Assembly: GCA_036389795.1 (NCBI GenBank)
Contig: DASVWD010000234.1
Span: forward strand, 42,479 to 106,478
DNA from: Longimicrobium sp.
Lineage (GTDB): Bacteria > Gemmatimonadota > Gemmatimonadetes > Longimicrobiales > Longimicrobiaceae
Length of the DNA stretch: 64,000 nt
Direction of reading: 5' to 3'
Positions 52,925-61,677 of the stretch are shown piece by piece. Position 1 is the stretch's first letter. Every line of letters starts with the position of its first letter. Below the pieces are notes generated by a model, which saw only the letters and a program-made list of their open reading frames with translations, was not told where the DNA came from and searched no databases. Position numbers and translations under genes: made by a program.

Positions 52925-53109
52925 ATCCAGGGCAGCCTCCAGCCTTCGGACCAGCCTCACGAACGTCGTGAATCTATCTTGGACAAACCCTATACGTCCA
53001 GGGCCGGACATCCAGCGTTGCCGAGGAGGGCCCGGCGAGATCCGGACCGAAGTTCTCGACACCCGCCCTCTGGGCTGGGGCTGGCGGGTCGGTACTGTGC
53101 GCGACGCGG

Positions 53110-53142
53110 GGAGGCCCCCTCCCCCGCTGCGCGGTGGAGGGG
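53110..53142. repeat. CCCCCTCCC hairpin repeat
   Basis: CCCCCTCCCCCGCT / GCG / CGGTGGAGGGGGG. It lies in the 350-bp gap between the divergent exporter and O-antigen-ligase-like genes; the rest of that gap shows only the 8-nt array. Confidence 0.65.
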
Positions 53143-53240
53143 GGTTGGATCGGGTTCTTCCCATGGTGACCGATCCTCTGGACAGACCCCGCCTCTCGCG
53201 CTACCTCTTCTCCCGACGCCCACCCGTCTCCCCGACCTCG

Positions 53241-54902
53241 ATGCAAGCTTCCGCCACACGCACCGCCCGCTCGGGCCGCCTCGCGCGCGCCGACGCACGC
53301 GGACGCCCGGACGCCGGGAGCCCCGCGCAGCGCCTGGCCCTGCGCGCGCTCCAGGCGGGCGCGGTGCTCGTGGTGCTCGCGGCGGCGACGTACAAGGTGT
53401 TCGAGCTGGACCGCTTCTTCGTGCCGAAGGAGCTGGCGCTGCACCTGACGGCGCTCGTGGCGGGCGTGCTGTGCCTGGGGGCGGCGCGGCGGGCGTCGGT
53501 GTCGATGATCGACCTGCTGCTGGCGGGGTTCCTGGCGCTCGGGGCCGTCTCGGCCGCGCTGGCGCAGAACCCGTGGGCGGGGGTGCGCGCGCTGGCCATC
53601 AGCTTCTCGGGCGTGACGGTGTTCTGGGTGGCGCGCTCGCTGGGGCGCGCGGGGCTGGCGCGTCCGCTCCTGGTCGCCCTCGCCGCCGCGGTGGTGCTCG
53701 GGGCGGCGATGTCGCTCGCGCAGGCGTACGGGGTGCGGACCGACTTCTTCAGCCTGAACCGCTCGCCGGGGGGGACGCTGGGGAACCGCAACTTCGTGGC
53801 GCACCTCTGCGCGTTCGGCCTCCCCGTAGTCCTGGTCTGCGCGCTCCGGGCGTGGCGCCTGGCGGGGGTGCTGCTGGGCGGCCTCGGGATGGCGGCGCTC
53901 AGCGCCACGCTGGTGCTCACGCGCTCGCGGGCGGCCTGGCTGGCGGTGATCGCGGTGATGGGGGTGCTGCTGGTCGGCTGGCTGCTGGTGCCCCCGGTGC
54001 GCCGCCACCTGCGGAGCTGGCTGCGGCTGCTGGTGCTGCTGGTGTTCGCGGGCGGCGGGGTGGCGGCGGCGCTCCTGCTGCCGAACACGCTGCGCTGGAA
54101 GAGCGACAACCCGTACGCCGAGACGGCGCGCGGGGTGGTCAACTACCGCGAGGGGAGCGGCCGCGGCCGGCTGATCCAGTACCGGAACACGCTGGGGATG
54201 GCGGTGCGGCACCCGCTGCTGGGCGTCGGCCCGGGCAACTGGTCCGTCGCCTACCCGCGCCACGCGAAGGCGAACGACCCGTCGCTCGACCAGCGGCAGG
54301 GGGGGATGACGTCCAACCCCTGGCCCAGCAGCGACTGGGTGGCGTTCCTGGGCGAGCGCGGGCTGCCGGCGTTCGTGCTGCTGGCGCTGGCGTTCGCGGG
54401 GATGGTGGGGACGGCGTGGCGGCGGATGCGCGCCGCGCGCGACCCCGACGAGGGGCTCTTCGCGCTGGGGCTGCTGGCGATGCTGACGGGGACGGCCGTG
54501 GTGGGCGCGTTCGACGCCGTGCTGATGCTGGCGCTGCCGTCGCTGCTGATGTGGGCGGCGATCGGCGTGCTCTCCTCGGGCGAGCAGGGGCGGTGGGACG
54601 TGCCGATGGGGGCGGCGAAGCGCGGGCTGGGGATGCTGGCGCTGCTGGCCGTCGCCGGCGCCTTCGCGGCGAAGAGCGCCGGCCAGCTCGCGGCGATGGC
54701 GGTCTTCGCGAGCTCGGGGTCGACGGAAGCGCTGGAGCGGGCATCTCGACTGGACCCCGGCAGCTACCGCATCCACCTGCGCCTGGCGCGCGCCTACCGC
54801 TCGCGCGACCGGCGCTGCCCGCACGCGAACGCCGCGCACGAGCTGTACCCGGAAGCCGCGGCGGCGAAGGCGCTGGCGCGGCGCTGTCCGCGCGCAGAGT
54901 AA
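53241..54902 (+). CDS. O-antigen ligase-like polymerase/ligase (Wzy_C)
   Basis: 553 residues from the ATG at 53241 (an ATG at 53163 would add 26 residues). About twelve membrane helices. The long outer loop has RGVVNYREGSGRGRLIQYRNTL and RHPLLGVGPGNWSVAYPRHA, and GTLGNRNFVAHLCAFGLPV lies before it; these are Wzy_C/WaaL signatures. The C-terminal tail is TPR-like (STEALERASRLDPGSYRIHLRLARAYRS in outline) with two Cys. It joins glycan to a lipid or protein acceptor, or polymerises it. No glycan cluster is adjacent. Confidence 0.85.
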   Translation: MQASATRTARSGRLARADARGRPDAGSPAQRLALRALQAGAVLVVLAAATYKVFELDRFFVPKELALHLTALVAGVLCLGAARRASVSMIDLLLAGFLALGAVSAALAQNPWAGVRALAISFSGVTVFWVARSLGRAGLARPLLVALAAAVVLGAAMSLAQAYGVRTDFFSLNRSPGGTLGNRNFVAHLCAFGLPVVLVCALRAWRLAGVLLGGLGMAALSATLVLTRSRAAWLAVIAVMGVLLVGWLLVPPVRRHLRSWLRLLVLLVFAGGGVAAALLLPNTLRWKSDNPYAETARGVVNYREGSGRGRLIQYRNTLGMAVRHPLLGVGPGNWSVAYPRHAKANDPSLDQRQGGMTSNPWPSSDWVAFLGERGLPAFVLLALAFAGMVGTAWRRMRAARDPDEGLFALGLLAMLTGTAVVGAFDAVLMLALPSLLMWAAIGVLSSGEQGRWDVPMGAAKRGLGMLALLAVAGAFAAKSAGQLAAMAVFASSGSTEALERASRLDPGSYRIHLRLARAYRSRDRRCPHANAAHELYPEAAAAKALARRCPRAE

Positions 54903-54946
54903 GACCCCTCACCTCGGCGCCTCGCGCGACGGAACCGCGTGTGGGA

Positions 54947-55009
54947 TGCGGTTGAAGCCTCGCGCAGTTTGCGAGGCTTTCTGCCGTTGTTGCCGCGGCT
55001 TCAGCCGCC
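54947..55009 (-). repeat. 63-bp interspersed repeat, copy 2
   Basis: Inverted and nearly identical to 14941-15003. It lies between convergent genes, 45 bp after the O-antigen-ligase-like stop and 11 bp from the VOC stop, where it could serve as a terminator. Confidence 0.9.
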
Positions 55010-55020
55010 CACTACCCGAC

Positions 55021-55551
55021 TCACTCCTCCGGCAGCTCCTTCAGCAGGCCGCGCAGGTCGAGGTGGCGCGTGACCATGGCCAGCTCGCCGCTGGGGGTGC
55101 GCGGCCACTGCTCGCGCGGGCGGTCCCAGTACAGCTCGATCCCGTTGTCGTCGGGGTCGCGCAGGTAGAGCGCCTCGCTCACGCCGTGGTCGCTGGCGCC
55201 GTCCAGGCGGATGCCGGCGCGGGCCAGGCGCCGCAGCGCGTCGGCCAGCGCGGCGCGCGTGGGGTAGCGGATGGCCACGTGGTACAGCCCCGTGCTCCCC
55301 CGCGGCGGGGGCGAGCCGCCCTCGCTCTCCCAGGTGTTCAGCCCGATGTGGTGGTGGTAGCCGCCCGCGGACACGAAGGCGGCCTGCTCGCCGTAGCGCT
55401 GCGTCAGCTCGAAGCCCAGCACGTCGCGGTAGAAGCCGAGCGCGCGCTCCAGGTCCGACACCTTCAGGTGCACGTGCCCGATGCCGACGCCGGGGTCGAT
55501 CGGCTGGAAGCCGGTGGCGCCGGCCGTGGTGCCGGTGGTGGTCTCGGTCAT
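55021..55551 (-). CDS. VOC family dioxygenase-like protein (CatE-like)
   Basis: 176 residues from the ATG at 55551, with GGAGG eight bases upstream. IGHVHLKVSDLERALGFYRDVLGF opens the domain, GGYHHHIGLNTWES and LYHVAIRYP follow, and DPDDNGIELYWDRP closes it. The His and Glu metal ligands of catechol-2,3-dioxygenase-type VOC proteins are present. It lies 87 bp downstream of the YwnB-like gene on the same strand and is probably under the same Rrf2 control. Confidence 0.88.
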   Translation of the reverse strand: MTETTTGTTAGATGFQPIDPGVGIGHVHLKVSDLERALGFYRDVLGFELTQRYGEQAAFVSAGGYHHHIGLNTWESEGGSPPPRGSTGLYHVAIRYPTRAALADALRRLARAGIRLDGASDHGVSEALYLRDPDDNGIELYWDRPREQWPRTPSGELAMVTRHLDLRGLLKELPEE

Positions 55552-55638
55552 CGTTCGATCCTCCATTCCGGGGGCCGGGCTCCGGGCGGCCGCCGGCCGC
55601 CGATGCGGCCGGGGCGCCCGCGCCGTTTTCTCCCGCGA

Positions 55639-56280
55639 TCAGTAGGCCACCGTCATGCGGCGGCGCGGGTTCTTCGGGTTCTCCAGCTCGTCCAGCAGCG
55701 CCACGGCGTAGTCCTCGGCCGAGATGTAGCTGTTGCCCACCTCGTCGACGAGGAGCTGGTCGCCGCCGGCGCGGTAGCGGCCGGTGCGCTCGCCGGGCTC
55801 GATGAGCGCGGCGGGGCTCACGTACGTCCAGTCCAGCCCATCCGCCTCCTTGCGGTAGACCTCCAGCGCGTCGCGGGTCCCGAGCGCGATCCCGCGCCAC
55901 GCCGCCGGGAACTCGGGGGTGTCCACCAGCTGCACGCCGGGGGCCACCTCCAGGCTCCCCGCGCCGCCCACGATCACCAGCCGCTTCACGCCCGCCTGCT
56001 TCAGCCCCTCGATCAGGCCGCGGGCCACGGCCGGGTACGTGGCGGGGTCCGGCGCGTCGTGGGCCGGGCCGGTGGAGTTGACCACCGCGTCGTGCCCGCG
56101 CGCGGCGGCGGCGACGCTCGCCGCGTCCTGCGCGTCGCCCTGCACCACGTCGACCCCGTCCAGGTCCGTGACGCGCGACGGGTCGCGCGCTACGGCGGTG
56201 ACCTGGTGCCCGCGGGAAAGCGCCTCGCGCGTGATGCGCCGGCCGATGGTGCCGTGGGCGCCGAAGATGGTGATCTTCAT
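55639..56280 (-). CDS. NAD(P)-binding oxidoreductase (YwnB/NmrA-like)
   Basis: 213 residues from the ATG at 56280. FGAHGTIGRRI is the NAD(P) glycine motif, with VTAVARDPSRV and VVNSTGP following. It resembles B. subtilis YwnB and NmrA-like atypical SDRs. In B. subtilis ywnB lies by ywnA, an Rrf2 regulator, as it does here. Upstream DNA carries the same GTGTAACCAA operator as the Rrf2 gene. It may reduce quinones or reactive carbonyls, but this is inference. Confidence 0.88.
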   Translation of the reverse strand: MKITIFGAHGTIGRRITREALSRGHQVTAVARDPSRVTDLDGVDVVQGDAQDAASVAAAARGHDAVVNSTGPAHDAPDPATYPAVARGLIEGLKQAGVKRLVIVGGAGSLEVAPGVQLVDTPEFPAAWRGIALGTRDALEVYRKEADGLDWTYVSPAALIEPGERTGRYRAGGDQLLVDEVGNSYISAEDYAVALLDELENPKNPRRRMTVAY

Positions 56281-56355
56281 GTTGTTGCTTCCTCTCGTCT
56301 GGGTTTGAGTGCCAGGTGCCGGCCCGGTCAGCCGATCCCCGTCCAGCGTAAGTCT

Positions 56356-56383
56356 GTTACCGTGTAACCAACTCTGATACATA
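56356..56383 (-). promoter_or_regulatory. candidate Rrf2 operator before the YwnB-like gene
   Basis: The palindrome GTTAC-CGT-GTAAC (56356-56368) overlaps GTGTAACCAA...GATACATA (56362-56383), which matches the site before the Rrf2 gene. The TATATA-rich stretch beside it would suit a -10. Confidence 0.6.
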
Positions 56384-56398
56384 TATAGATACGGAAAA

Positions 56399-56851
56399 TC
56401 AGCATCGTCCGGCGGCGGCTTCCTCCTGCTGCACGTGCTCGGCTACCCGACCCCGCACGTCGGCGACCGTGCGCCGGGCCAGCTCGGCCTCGAGCGCCGC
56501 CTGCGCCGCGTCGACGGTCTCCTCGAGCGCCGCCTGGATGTTGCGCCCCACGGGGCAGTTGGGGTTCGGGCGCTCGTGGTGCATGGCGAACAGCTCGCCC
56601 TCTTCCACGGCGCGGTACACCTCCAGCAGCGTGATCTCCGCCGCGTGCCGCGCCAGGAGCGCCCCGCCGCCCGTCCCCAGCTGCGAGCGCGTCAGCCCCG
56701 CCCGGGCCAGCATCGACAGGATCCGCCGCACCACCGCGGGGTTGGTGTTCACGCTCCCCGCGATCCGCTCCGACGTGACCGGCTCCCCCCGGCTCTCTTC
56801 GAGCAGGGTGAGGATGTGCACGGCGACGGCGAAGCGGCTGCTGATGGTCAT
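56399..56851 (-). CDS. Rrf2 family regulator (YwnA-like)
   Basis: 150 residues from the ATG at 56851. Winged helix-turn-helix with FAVAVHILTLLEES, TSERIAGSVNTNPAVVRRILSML and GTGGGALLARHAAEITLLEVYRAVE. The Fe-S cysteines of IscR are absent; only Cys in NPNCPVG and the C-terminal GRC remain, as in the YwnA/CymR-like branch. NPNCPVG could be a redox-sensing Cys. It probably represses itself and the YwnB-like/VOC genes through shared sites. Confidence 0.92.
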   Translation of the reverse strand: MTISSRFAVAVHILTLLEESRGEPVTSERIAGSVNTNPAVVRRILSMLARAGLTRSQLGTGGGALLARHAAEITLLEVYRAVEEGELFAMHHERPNPNCPVGRNIQAALEETVDAAQAALEAELARRTVADVRGRVAEHVQQEEAAAGRC

Positions 56852-56869
56852 CGTTCGATGCTCCCGAGT

Positions 56870-56906
56870 GTGTAACCAATATAGTAACATATCGTAGCTC
56901 ATGCAA
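56870..56906 (-). promoter_or_regulatory. promoter and operator of the Rrf2 gene
   Basis: On the minus strand: TTGCAT (56906-56901), 17 bp, TATATT (56883-56878). The operator-like sequence GTGTAACCAA...TAACATA (56870-56891) covers the -10, as expected for autorepression. Confidence 0.7.
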
Positions 56907-57036
56907 CCCCTCATCGCCGCTTCGGCCCGACTCCGGTGCCGACGCTTCCGCCGGGACCGTGGGTGCGTGTAGATTTCGCTGCGTGCGATCCATCTCGTTG
57001 TCTCACAGATGTTTCCAGGGGCCGCGGTTCTTGTCG

Positions 57037-57876
57037 ATGCGATTCGGTTTCGTGAAGGTGCTCGCGTGCGCGCTGCCGCTCCTGGCGGCGGGGCTGCTCG
57101 CCTCGTGCGGGGAGCACGCGGAAGGAGCGGACGCGCGGCCGCCCGCCCGCCGCGTGGCGCCCCCCGCCGCGCCCCCGGCCCCCGCGCCCGCGGGGCTCAC
57201 CGGCCGGTTCGTGGTGGCGTACGACCGGGTGCGGGAGCCCGTCTACGCGAAATGGGAGGAGGAATTCCGCAGGGCGCGTTTCCTGGAGGGGATCGCGAGC
57301 TGGCTCAACGACTGGATCGCGCTGCCGCGGAACGTGACGCTGCGCTTCTCCGAGTGCCAGGAGCCGAACGCCTTCTACGACGAGGAGACCGACTCGGTGG
57401 TCCTCTGCTACGAGCTGGTCGAGGACCTGGACCGCGTGTTCGCCGACGAGGAGGACATCGACCAGGCGGTGGACGACGCGCTGGTGTTCACCACGCTGCA
57501 CGAGGTGGGGCACGCGCTGGTGCACGTGCTGGAGCTGCCGGTCACCGGGCGCGAAGAGGACGCGGTGGACCAGCTCGCGGCGCTGGTCCTGATCGACGGC
57601 ACCGAGGAGGGCGAGGCGGCGGCCGTCAACGGCGTGCGCGGCCTCCCCGACGACGGCGAGGAGGTGGACGAGCTGGTCTTCGCCGACGAGCACGCGCTCA
57701 GCCTGCAGCGCTTCTACAACGTCGTCTGCCTGATCTACGGCCAGAATCCCCAGTTCTACGCCGGCTGGGTGGGCGACGGCACCCTCCCCCAGGAGCGCGC
57801 CGAGCGCTGCCCCGCCGAGTACGACCGGGCCGTCCGCGCCTGGGACGCGCTCCTGGGCCCCTACCTGCGGGGGTAG
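57037..57876 (+). CDS. DUF4344-family metallopeptidase, lipoprotein
   Basis: 279 residues from the ATG at 57037. Lipobox LLASC (Cys24) is followed by a Pro/Ala linker to residue 53. The zinc motif is HEVGH (155-159), and the following EDAVDQLAAL provides the third acidic ligand. CYELVED and GRFVVAYD are other DUF4344 blocks. It is a predicted extracytoplasmic metalloprotease of unknown substrate. A TAGATT -10-like element lies at 56970-56975. Confidence 0.87.
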   Translation: MRFGFVKVLACALPLLAAGLLASCGEHAEGADARPPARRVAPPAAPPAPAPAGLTGRFVVAYDRVREPVYAKWEEEFRRARFLEGIASWLNDWIALPRNVTLRFSECQEPNAFYDEETDSVVLCYELVEDLDRVFADEEDIDQAVDDALVFTTLHEVGHALVHVLELPVTGREEDAVDQLAALVLIDGTEEGEAAAVNGVRGLPDDGEEVDELVFADEHALSLQRFYNVVCLIYGQNPQFYAGWVGDGTLPQERAERCPAEYDRAVRAWDALLGPYLRG

Positions 57877-58005
57877 ACGGGCGGCCCCACGGGCCACCCG
57901 TCCGCATTCGCATCCCGCCGTTCGCCCCTCCCGCCGTTGCCCCGCCCGCCGATTCGGCTACGTTGTCGCGACATCGATCCTCGCCCGATTCCGCCGCACC
58001 CGACG

Positions 58006-59631
58006 ATGAGCCGACGACCGCGCCCGACCTTCCTCCCGCTCCTCGGCGCCGCCGCGCTCGCGCTGGCGCCGCGCGCCGCCGCACAGGGCGACGCCGCCGC
58101 GCTGCGCACGCGCGCCGAGCGGACGGACTTCCGCGAGACGAGCCGCTACGACGACGTGGTCGCGTTCCTGGAAGCCGCCGACCGCGCATCGCCGCTCATC
58201 CACCTGACCACCTTCGGCTACAGCTTCCAGGGGCGGCCGCTCCCGCTGGCGGTGGTGGGCCGCGTGCGCGACGCCTCGCCCGCGGCCGTGCGGGCGAGCG
58301 GGAAGACGGTGGTCTACCTCCAGGGCGACATCCACGCCGGCGAGGTGGAGGGGAAGGAGGCGCTGCAGAACCTGCTGCGCGAGGTGGCGGCCGGGCGGCA
58401 CGCGGCCTGGCTCGACTCGCTGGTGCTGCTGGTGGCGCCGATCTTCAACCCTGACGGCAACGAGCGCGTGGCGCTCACCAACCGGCCGCACCAGCACGGC
58501 CCCGTGGCCGGGATGGGGACGCGCAACAACGCGCAGGACCTGAACATCAACCGCGACTTCACCAAGCTCGACACCCCCGAGGCCCGCTCGCACGCGCTGC
58601 TCCTGCAGGCGTACGACCCGCACGTGCTGCTGGACCTGCACACCACCAACGGCACCTACCACGCGTACCAGCTGACGTACGCGCCGCCCCTGCACCCCAA
58701 CACCGACCCGTCACTCGCCGCGATGGTGCGCGGGCGCTGGCTGCCGTGGGTCACCGAGCAGGCGAAGCGGGCGCACGGGTGGGACTTCTACCACTACGGC
58801 AACGTCCCCACCGCCGAGAGCCCGTGGGCGGCGCCGCGCGGGTCGGAGCGCGGCTGGTACACCTACGACCACCGCCCGCGCTTCAGCAACCACTACTGGG
58901 GCCTGCGCAACCGCTTCGGCATCCTGAGCGAGACGTACGCCTACCTCACCTTCCGCGCGCGGATCGAGGTGCAGCAGGGCTTCGTGGAAGAGGTGCTGGA
59001 CTACGCCGCCGCGCACGCCGGCGCCATCCGCCGCGCCGCCGCCGCCGCCGACGGGCAGGACCTGCGCGGGCGCGAGCTGGCCGTGCGCGCGCGGCTCGTG
59101 CGCACCGGCCCGGCGACGATCCTGATGGGCGAGGTGGACGAGGAGCGCAACCCCTACACCGGCGAGCCGATGCTGCGCCGGAAGGACGTGCGCCGCCCCG
59201 AGCGGATGCCCGAGTTCACCGCGTACGAGCCGTCCGAGACCGAGCGCGTGCCCGACGCGTGGCTCGTCCCGCCGTCGCTCGGCACCGTGATCGACCGCCT
59301 GCGGGCGCACGGCGTCCGCATGGAGCCCCTCGCGCGCGAGGCGGTGATGGCGGTGGAGGAGTTCCGGATCGACTCGGCGTCCACGGCCGCGCAGGCGTCG
59401 GAGGGGCACCGCGAGCGCACGCTACACGGCCGCTGGCAGCGGGTGGAGCGCACGGTCCCCGCGGGGACGCTGCGGGTGCCGGCGAACCAGCCGCTCGGCC
59501 GCCTGGCGTTCACGCTGCTGGAGCCGCGCTCCGACGACGGCTTCGCCGCCTGGGGGCTGCTGGACCGCGCGCTGGAGGGCGCCAACGCCTACCCGGTCCT
59601 GCGTGTCCCCGCCACTGCGCCACGCGACTGA
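58006..59631 (+). CDS. secreted M14 zinc carboxypeptidase
   Basis: 541 residues from the ATG at 58006, with a signal peptide ending near APRAAAQ (27). Zinc ligands are His110 and Glu113 (HAGE) and His212 (LDLHTTNG); the catalytic Glu is Glu309 (LSETYAYL). The C-terminal 160 residues form a beta-rich extension (MGEVDEERNPYTGEP; RVPANQPLGRLAFTLLEP). M14 enzymes remove C-terminal residues from peptides; specificity is not evident. It follows the DUF4344 gene by 129 bp. Confidence 0.92.
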   Translation: MSRRPRPTFLPLLGAAALALAPRAAAQGDAAALRTRAERTDFRETSRYDDVVAFLEAADRASPLIHLTTFGYSFQGRPLPLAVVGRVRDASPAAVRASGKTVVYLQGDIHAGEVEGKEALQNLLREVAAGRHAAWLDSLVLLVAPIFNPDGNERVALTNRPHQHGPVAGMGTRNNAQDLNINRDFTKLDTPEARSHALLLQAYDPHVLLDLHTTNGTYHAYQLTYAPPLHPNTDPSLAAMVRGRWLPWVTEQAKRAHGWDFYHYGNVPTAESPWAAPRGSERGWYTYDHRPRFSNHYWGLRNRFGILSETYAYLTFRARIEVQQGFVEEVLDYAAAHAGAIRRAAAAADGQDLRGRELAVRARLVRTGPATILMGEVDEERNPYTGEPMLRRKDVRRPERMPEFTAYEPSETERVPDAWLVPPSLGTVIDRLRAHGVRMEPLAREAVMAVEEFRIDSASTAAQASEGHRERTLHGRWQRVERTVPAGTLRVPANQPLGRLAFTLLEPRSDDGFAAWGLLDRALEGANAYPVLRVPATAPRD

Positions 59632-59647
59632 CCTCGACCAAACCGTT

Positions 59648-59689
59648 GTCATCCCGAGGGGAGCGGGAGCAACCCCAGGGATCTACTCG
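59648..59689 (+). repeat. 42-bp GTCATCCCGAGG...GGATCTACTCG repeat, copy 2
   Basis: Begins 16 bp after the M14 peptidase stop. It pairs imperfectly with itself and matches 50816-50857 in the other orientation. Confidence 0.85.
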
Positions 59690-59870
59690 ACCACGCTGGT
59701 GGACGGCCTGTCGAGCAGATGCCTGACGGCCTCCATCACCGGGGGTAGAGTCCGCGCCGGGTGACGCATTCCGGCCGGCCCGCGCGCGAAGCCTCGACGC
59801 AGCGTAGATTCGTCGACCCCGGCGCGCCTCCACCGCGCCCCGTCCACCCTTCAACCCGACGGAGCGGTCC

Positions 59871-61127
59871 CTGGGCAAGCTCGCGGTCCTGATGGTCACG
59901 GCGTTCGTGGACATGGTGGGCCTCCTGATGGTGGTCCCCCTGCTCCCGTTCGTCGCCACCCGGCTGGGCGGGGGCGGCCTGGTGGTCGGCCTCCTGGTGT
60001 CGTCGTTCTCGCTGGCGCAGCTCCTGTCGGCGCCGCTCTGGGGGCGCTTCTCCGACCGCTACGGCCGCCGCCCCGCCCTGCTCGTGGGGCTGTCGGCGGC
60101 GGCCATGGCGTACGTGGTGTTCGCCTACGCCGACTCGCTCTGGCTGCTGCTCCTCTCCCGGCTGGTGCAGGGCGCGGGCGGGGGGACGGTGGGCGTGATC
60201 CAGGCGTACGTGGTGGACTCGGTGGAGGGGAAGGACCGGGCGAAGGCGCTCGGCTGGCTGTCGGCGGCCACCAACCTGGGCGTGATGATCGGGCCCGTGC
60301 TCGGCTCGTCGAGCCTGGCGCTGGGCCCCAGGGCTCCGGGGCTGCTCGCCGCCGTGCTCTGCCTGGGGAACATCGCCTTCGCCTTCCTCTACCTGCGCGA
60401 GTCGCGTCAGCCCGCGCCGCACGACGACGGCCCGGCCCGGCCCACGGTCCGCCCCCGCGAAGCGGTGATGCACGTGCTCACGCACCCGGGCGAGGCCGCC
60501 CCCCGGCTCATCTGGATCTACGCCATCGGCATGGGGGCCCTGTTCGGCTTCACGGCCGTCCTGGCGCTCTTCCTCAAGGCCCACTTCGGGGTCACCGAGC
60601 ACACCGTGGGCTGGGTGTTCACCTGGAACGGCGCCGTCTCGGTGCTGGCGCGGGCCGTGGTGCTGGGGAAGATGCTGGACCGCTTCGGCGAGGCGCGGCT
60701 GGCGCGCTTCGGGCAGGCGCTGCTGCTGGCGGGCCTGGCCCTGGTGCCGTTCACCTGGCGCTTCCACCCCGGCTGGACGCTCCCGCTCTTCGGGTGGGAG
60801 GTGGAGCCGCGCATCGTGCTGCTGGGGCTGGTGATCGCGCTGATCCCGCTCGGCACCGCCTTCACCTTCCCGTGCGTCACCGGGCTCCTGTCGCAGGTGA
60901 TCGACCCGCGCGAGCGGGGGGTGATGATGGGGGTGCAGCAGAGCTTCGGCGGGGCGGCGCGGGTGTTCTTCCCCGTGCTGGCGGGCTTCCTCTTCGAGCG
61001 CGCCGGGACGGGCTTCCCCTTCTGGGTGAGCGCGCTACTGGTGGCGGGCACCCTCTTCCTCACCTTCGGCATCGAGCCCGGCGAGGCCCGCAAGGAGCCC
61101 AAGGTCGCCGTCGCCGCGGGCGACTGA
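59871..61127 (+). CDS. MFS transporter, probable CTG start
   Basis: 418 residues if started at the CTG at 59871. GGAG lies six bases before that codon, and LGKLAVLMVTAFVDMVG gives the normal MFS first helix. The first ATG (59892) would cut into the helix and has no ribosome site. Motif A is GRFSDRYGRRPALLVG; about twelve helices follow. The style (SAATNLGVMIGPVLGS) is that of the TetA/MdtG-like drug-efflux branch, but the substrate is unknown. A TAGATT -10-like element lies at 59805-59810. Confidence 0.88.
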   Translation: MGKLAVLMVTAFVDMVGLLMVVPLLPFVATRLGGGGLVVGLLVSSFSLAQLLSAPLWGRFSDRYGRRPALLVGLSAAAMAYVVFAYADSLWLLLLSRLVQGAGGGTVGVIQAYVVDSVEGKDRAKALGWLSAATNLGVMIGPVLGSSSLALGPRAPGLLAAVLCLGNIAFAFLYLRESRQPAPHDDGPARPTVRPREAVMHVLTHPGEAAPRLIWIYAIGMGALFGFTAVLALFLKAHFGVTEHTVGWVFTWNGAVSVLARAVVLGKMLDRFGEARLARFGQALLLAGLALVPFTWRFHPGWTLPLFGWEVEPRIVLLGLVIALIPLGTAFTFPCVTGLLSQVIDPRERGVMMGVQQSFGGAARVFFPVLAGFLFERAGTGFPFWVSALLVAGTLFLTFGIEPGEARKEPKVAVAAGD

Positions 61128-61146
61128 CCGTCGCCACAGGCACGCA

Positions 61147-61184
61147 CGAGGGCGCCGGCCGCGGGAATGCGGCCGGCGCCCTCG
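61147..61184 (+). terminator. intrinsic terminator of the MFS gene
   Basis: 16-bp stem (61147-61162 with 61169-61184) and 6-nt loop, then TTTACC. Confidence 0.8.
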
Positions 61185-61200
61185 TTTACCCTGGCTTCTG

Positions 61201-61677
61201 TCAGGGCGGTCGCTTCGGCAGCGCAGCCAACGGCTCGATACGCGGATCGAAGGTTCCGAGCCCAACCGAACGAGCCAGATCCAAGAGGTCACGATCTGAA
61301 CTGGCCACAGTGACTTCTTGTGCCGGGAACGCCTTCTGAAGCTTGAGAGCGCTCGCGACGTGGAGCACATCCATGGCCCGCGCCTTCGACTCGATCTTTT
61401 CAAGGGTGAGGGACTTGGCCCTCCGGCGAGTTGTCTCGTCTACGTCTACGAGATTGAAAAGACCCGGATAGTCACTGGCGAATTCCGAAAGAGCTTTCTG
61501 ATACCGCGACTTGGGACCATGCCTCAGTTGATTGCGCAGAACAACCAGGACTTCCAGCGCAACGAAGTCGGATACGAACAGATAATCGGACATGCGCGTA
61601 AGCACGCCGTGAACGGTATCCGTCCCTTCCTCTTCCACGTACGCCTTCGCCAGGGCGCTCGAATCGAGAAAGATCAC
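61201..61677 (-). CDS. PIN-domain toxin (VapC-like)
   Basis: 158 residues from a GTG at 61677. FLDSSALAKAYVEEEG has the first Asp, VALEVLVVL the Glu, RAMDVLHVASALKL the third acidic residue and VTVASSDRDLLDLA the fourth. This is the classic VapC order (the MIFLDSSALAK type). The GTG overlaps the stop of the small upstream gene (GTGA). Probably a metal-dependent RNase toxin. Confidence 0.9.
   Translation of the reverse strand: MIFLDSSALAKAYVEEEGTDTVHGVLTRMSDYLFVSDFVALEVLVVLRNQLRHGPKSRYQKALSEFASDYPGLFNLVDVDETTRRRAKSLTLEKIESKARAMDVLHVASALKLQKAFPAQEVTVASSDRDLLDLARSVGLGTFDPRIEPLAALPKRPP

Noticed and set aside
50894..53164. Fusion of both permeases in a single 756-codon frame
   Set aside because: The first 360 codons are a shifted reading of the short permease. 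The GTGA overlap at 52069-52072 shows two separate genes.
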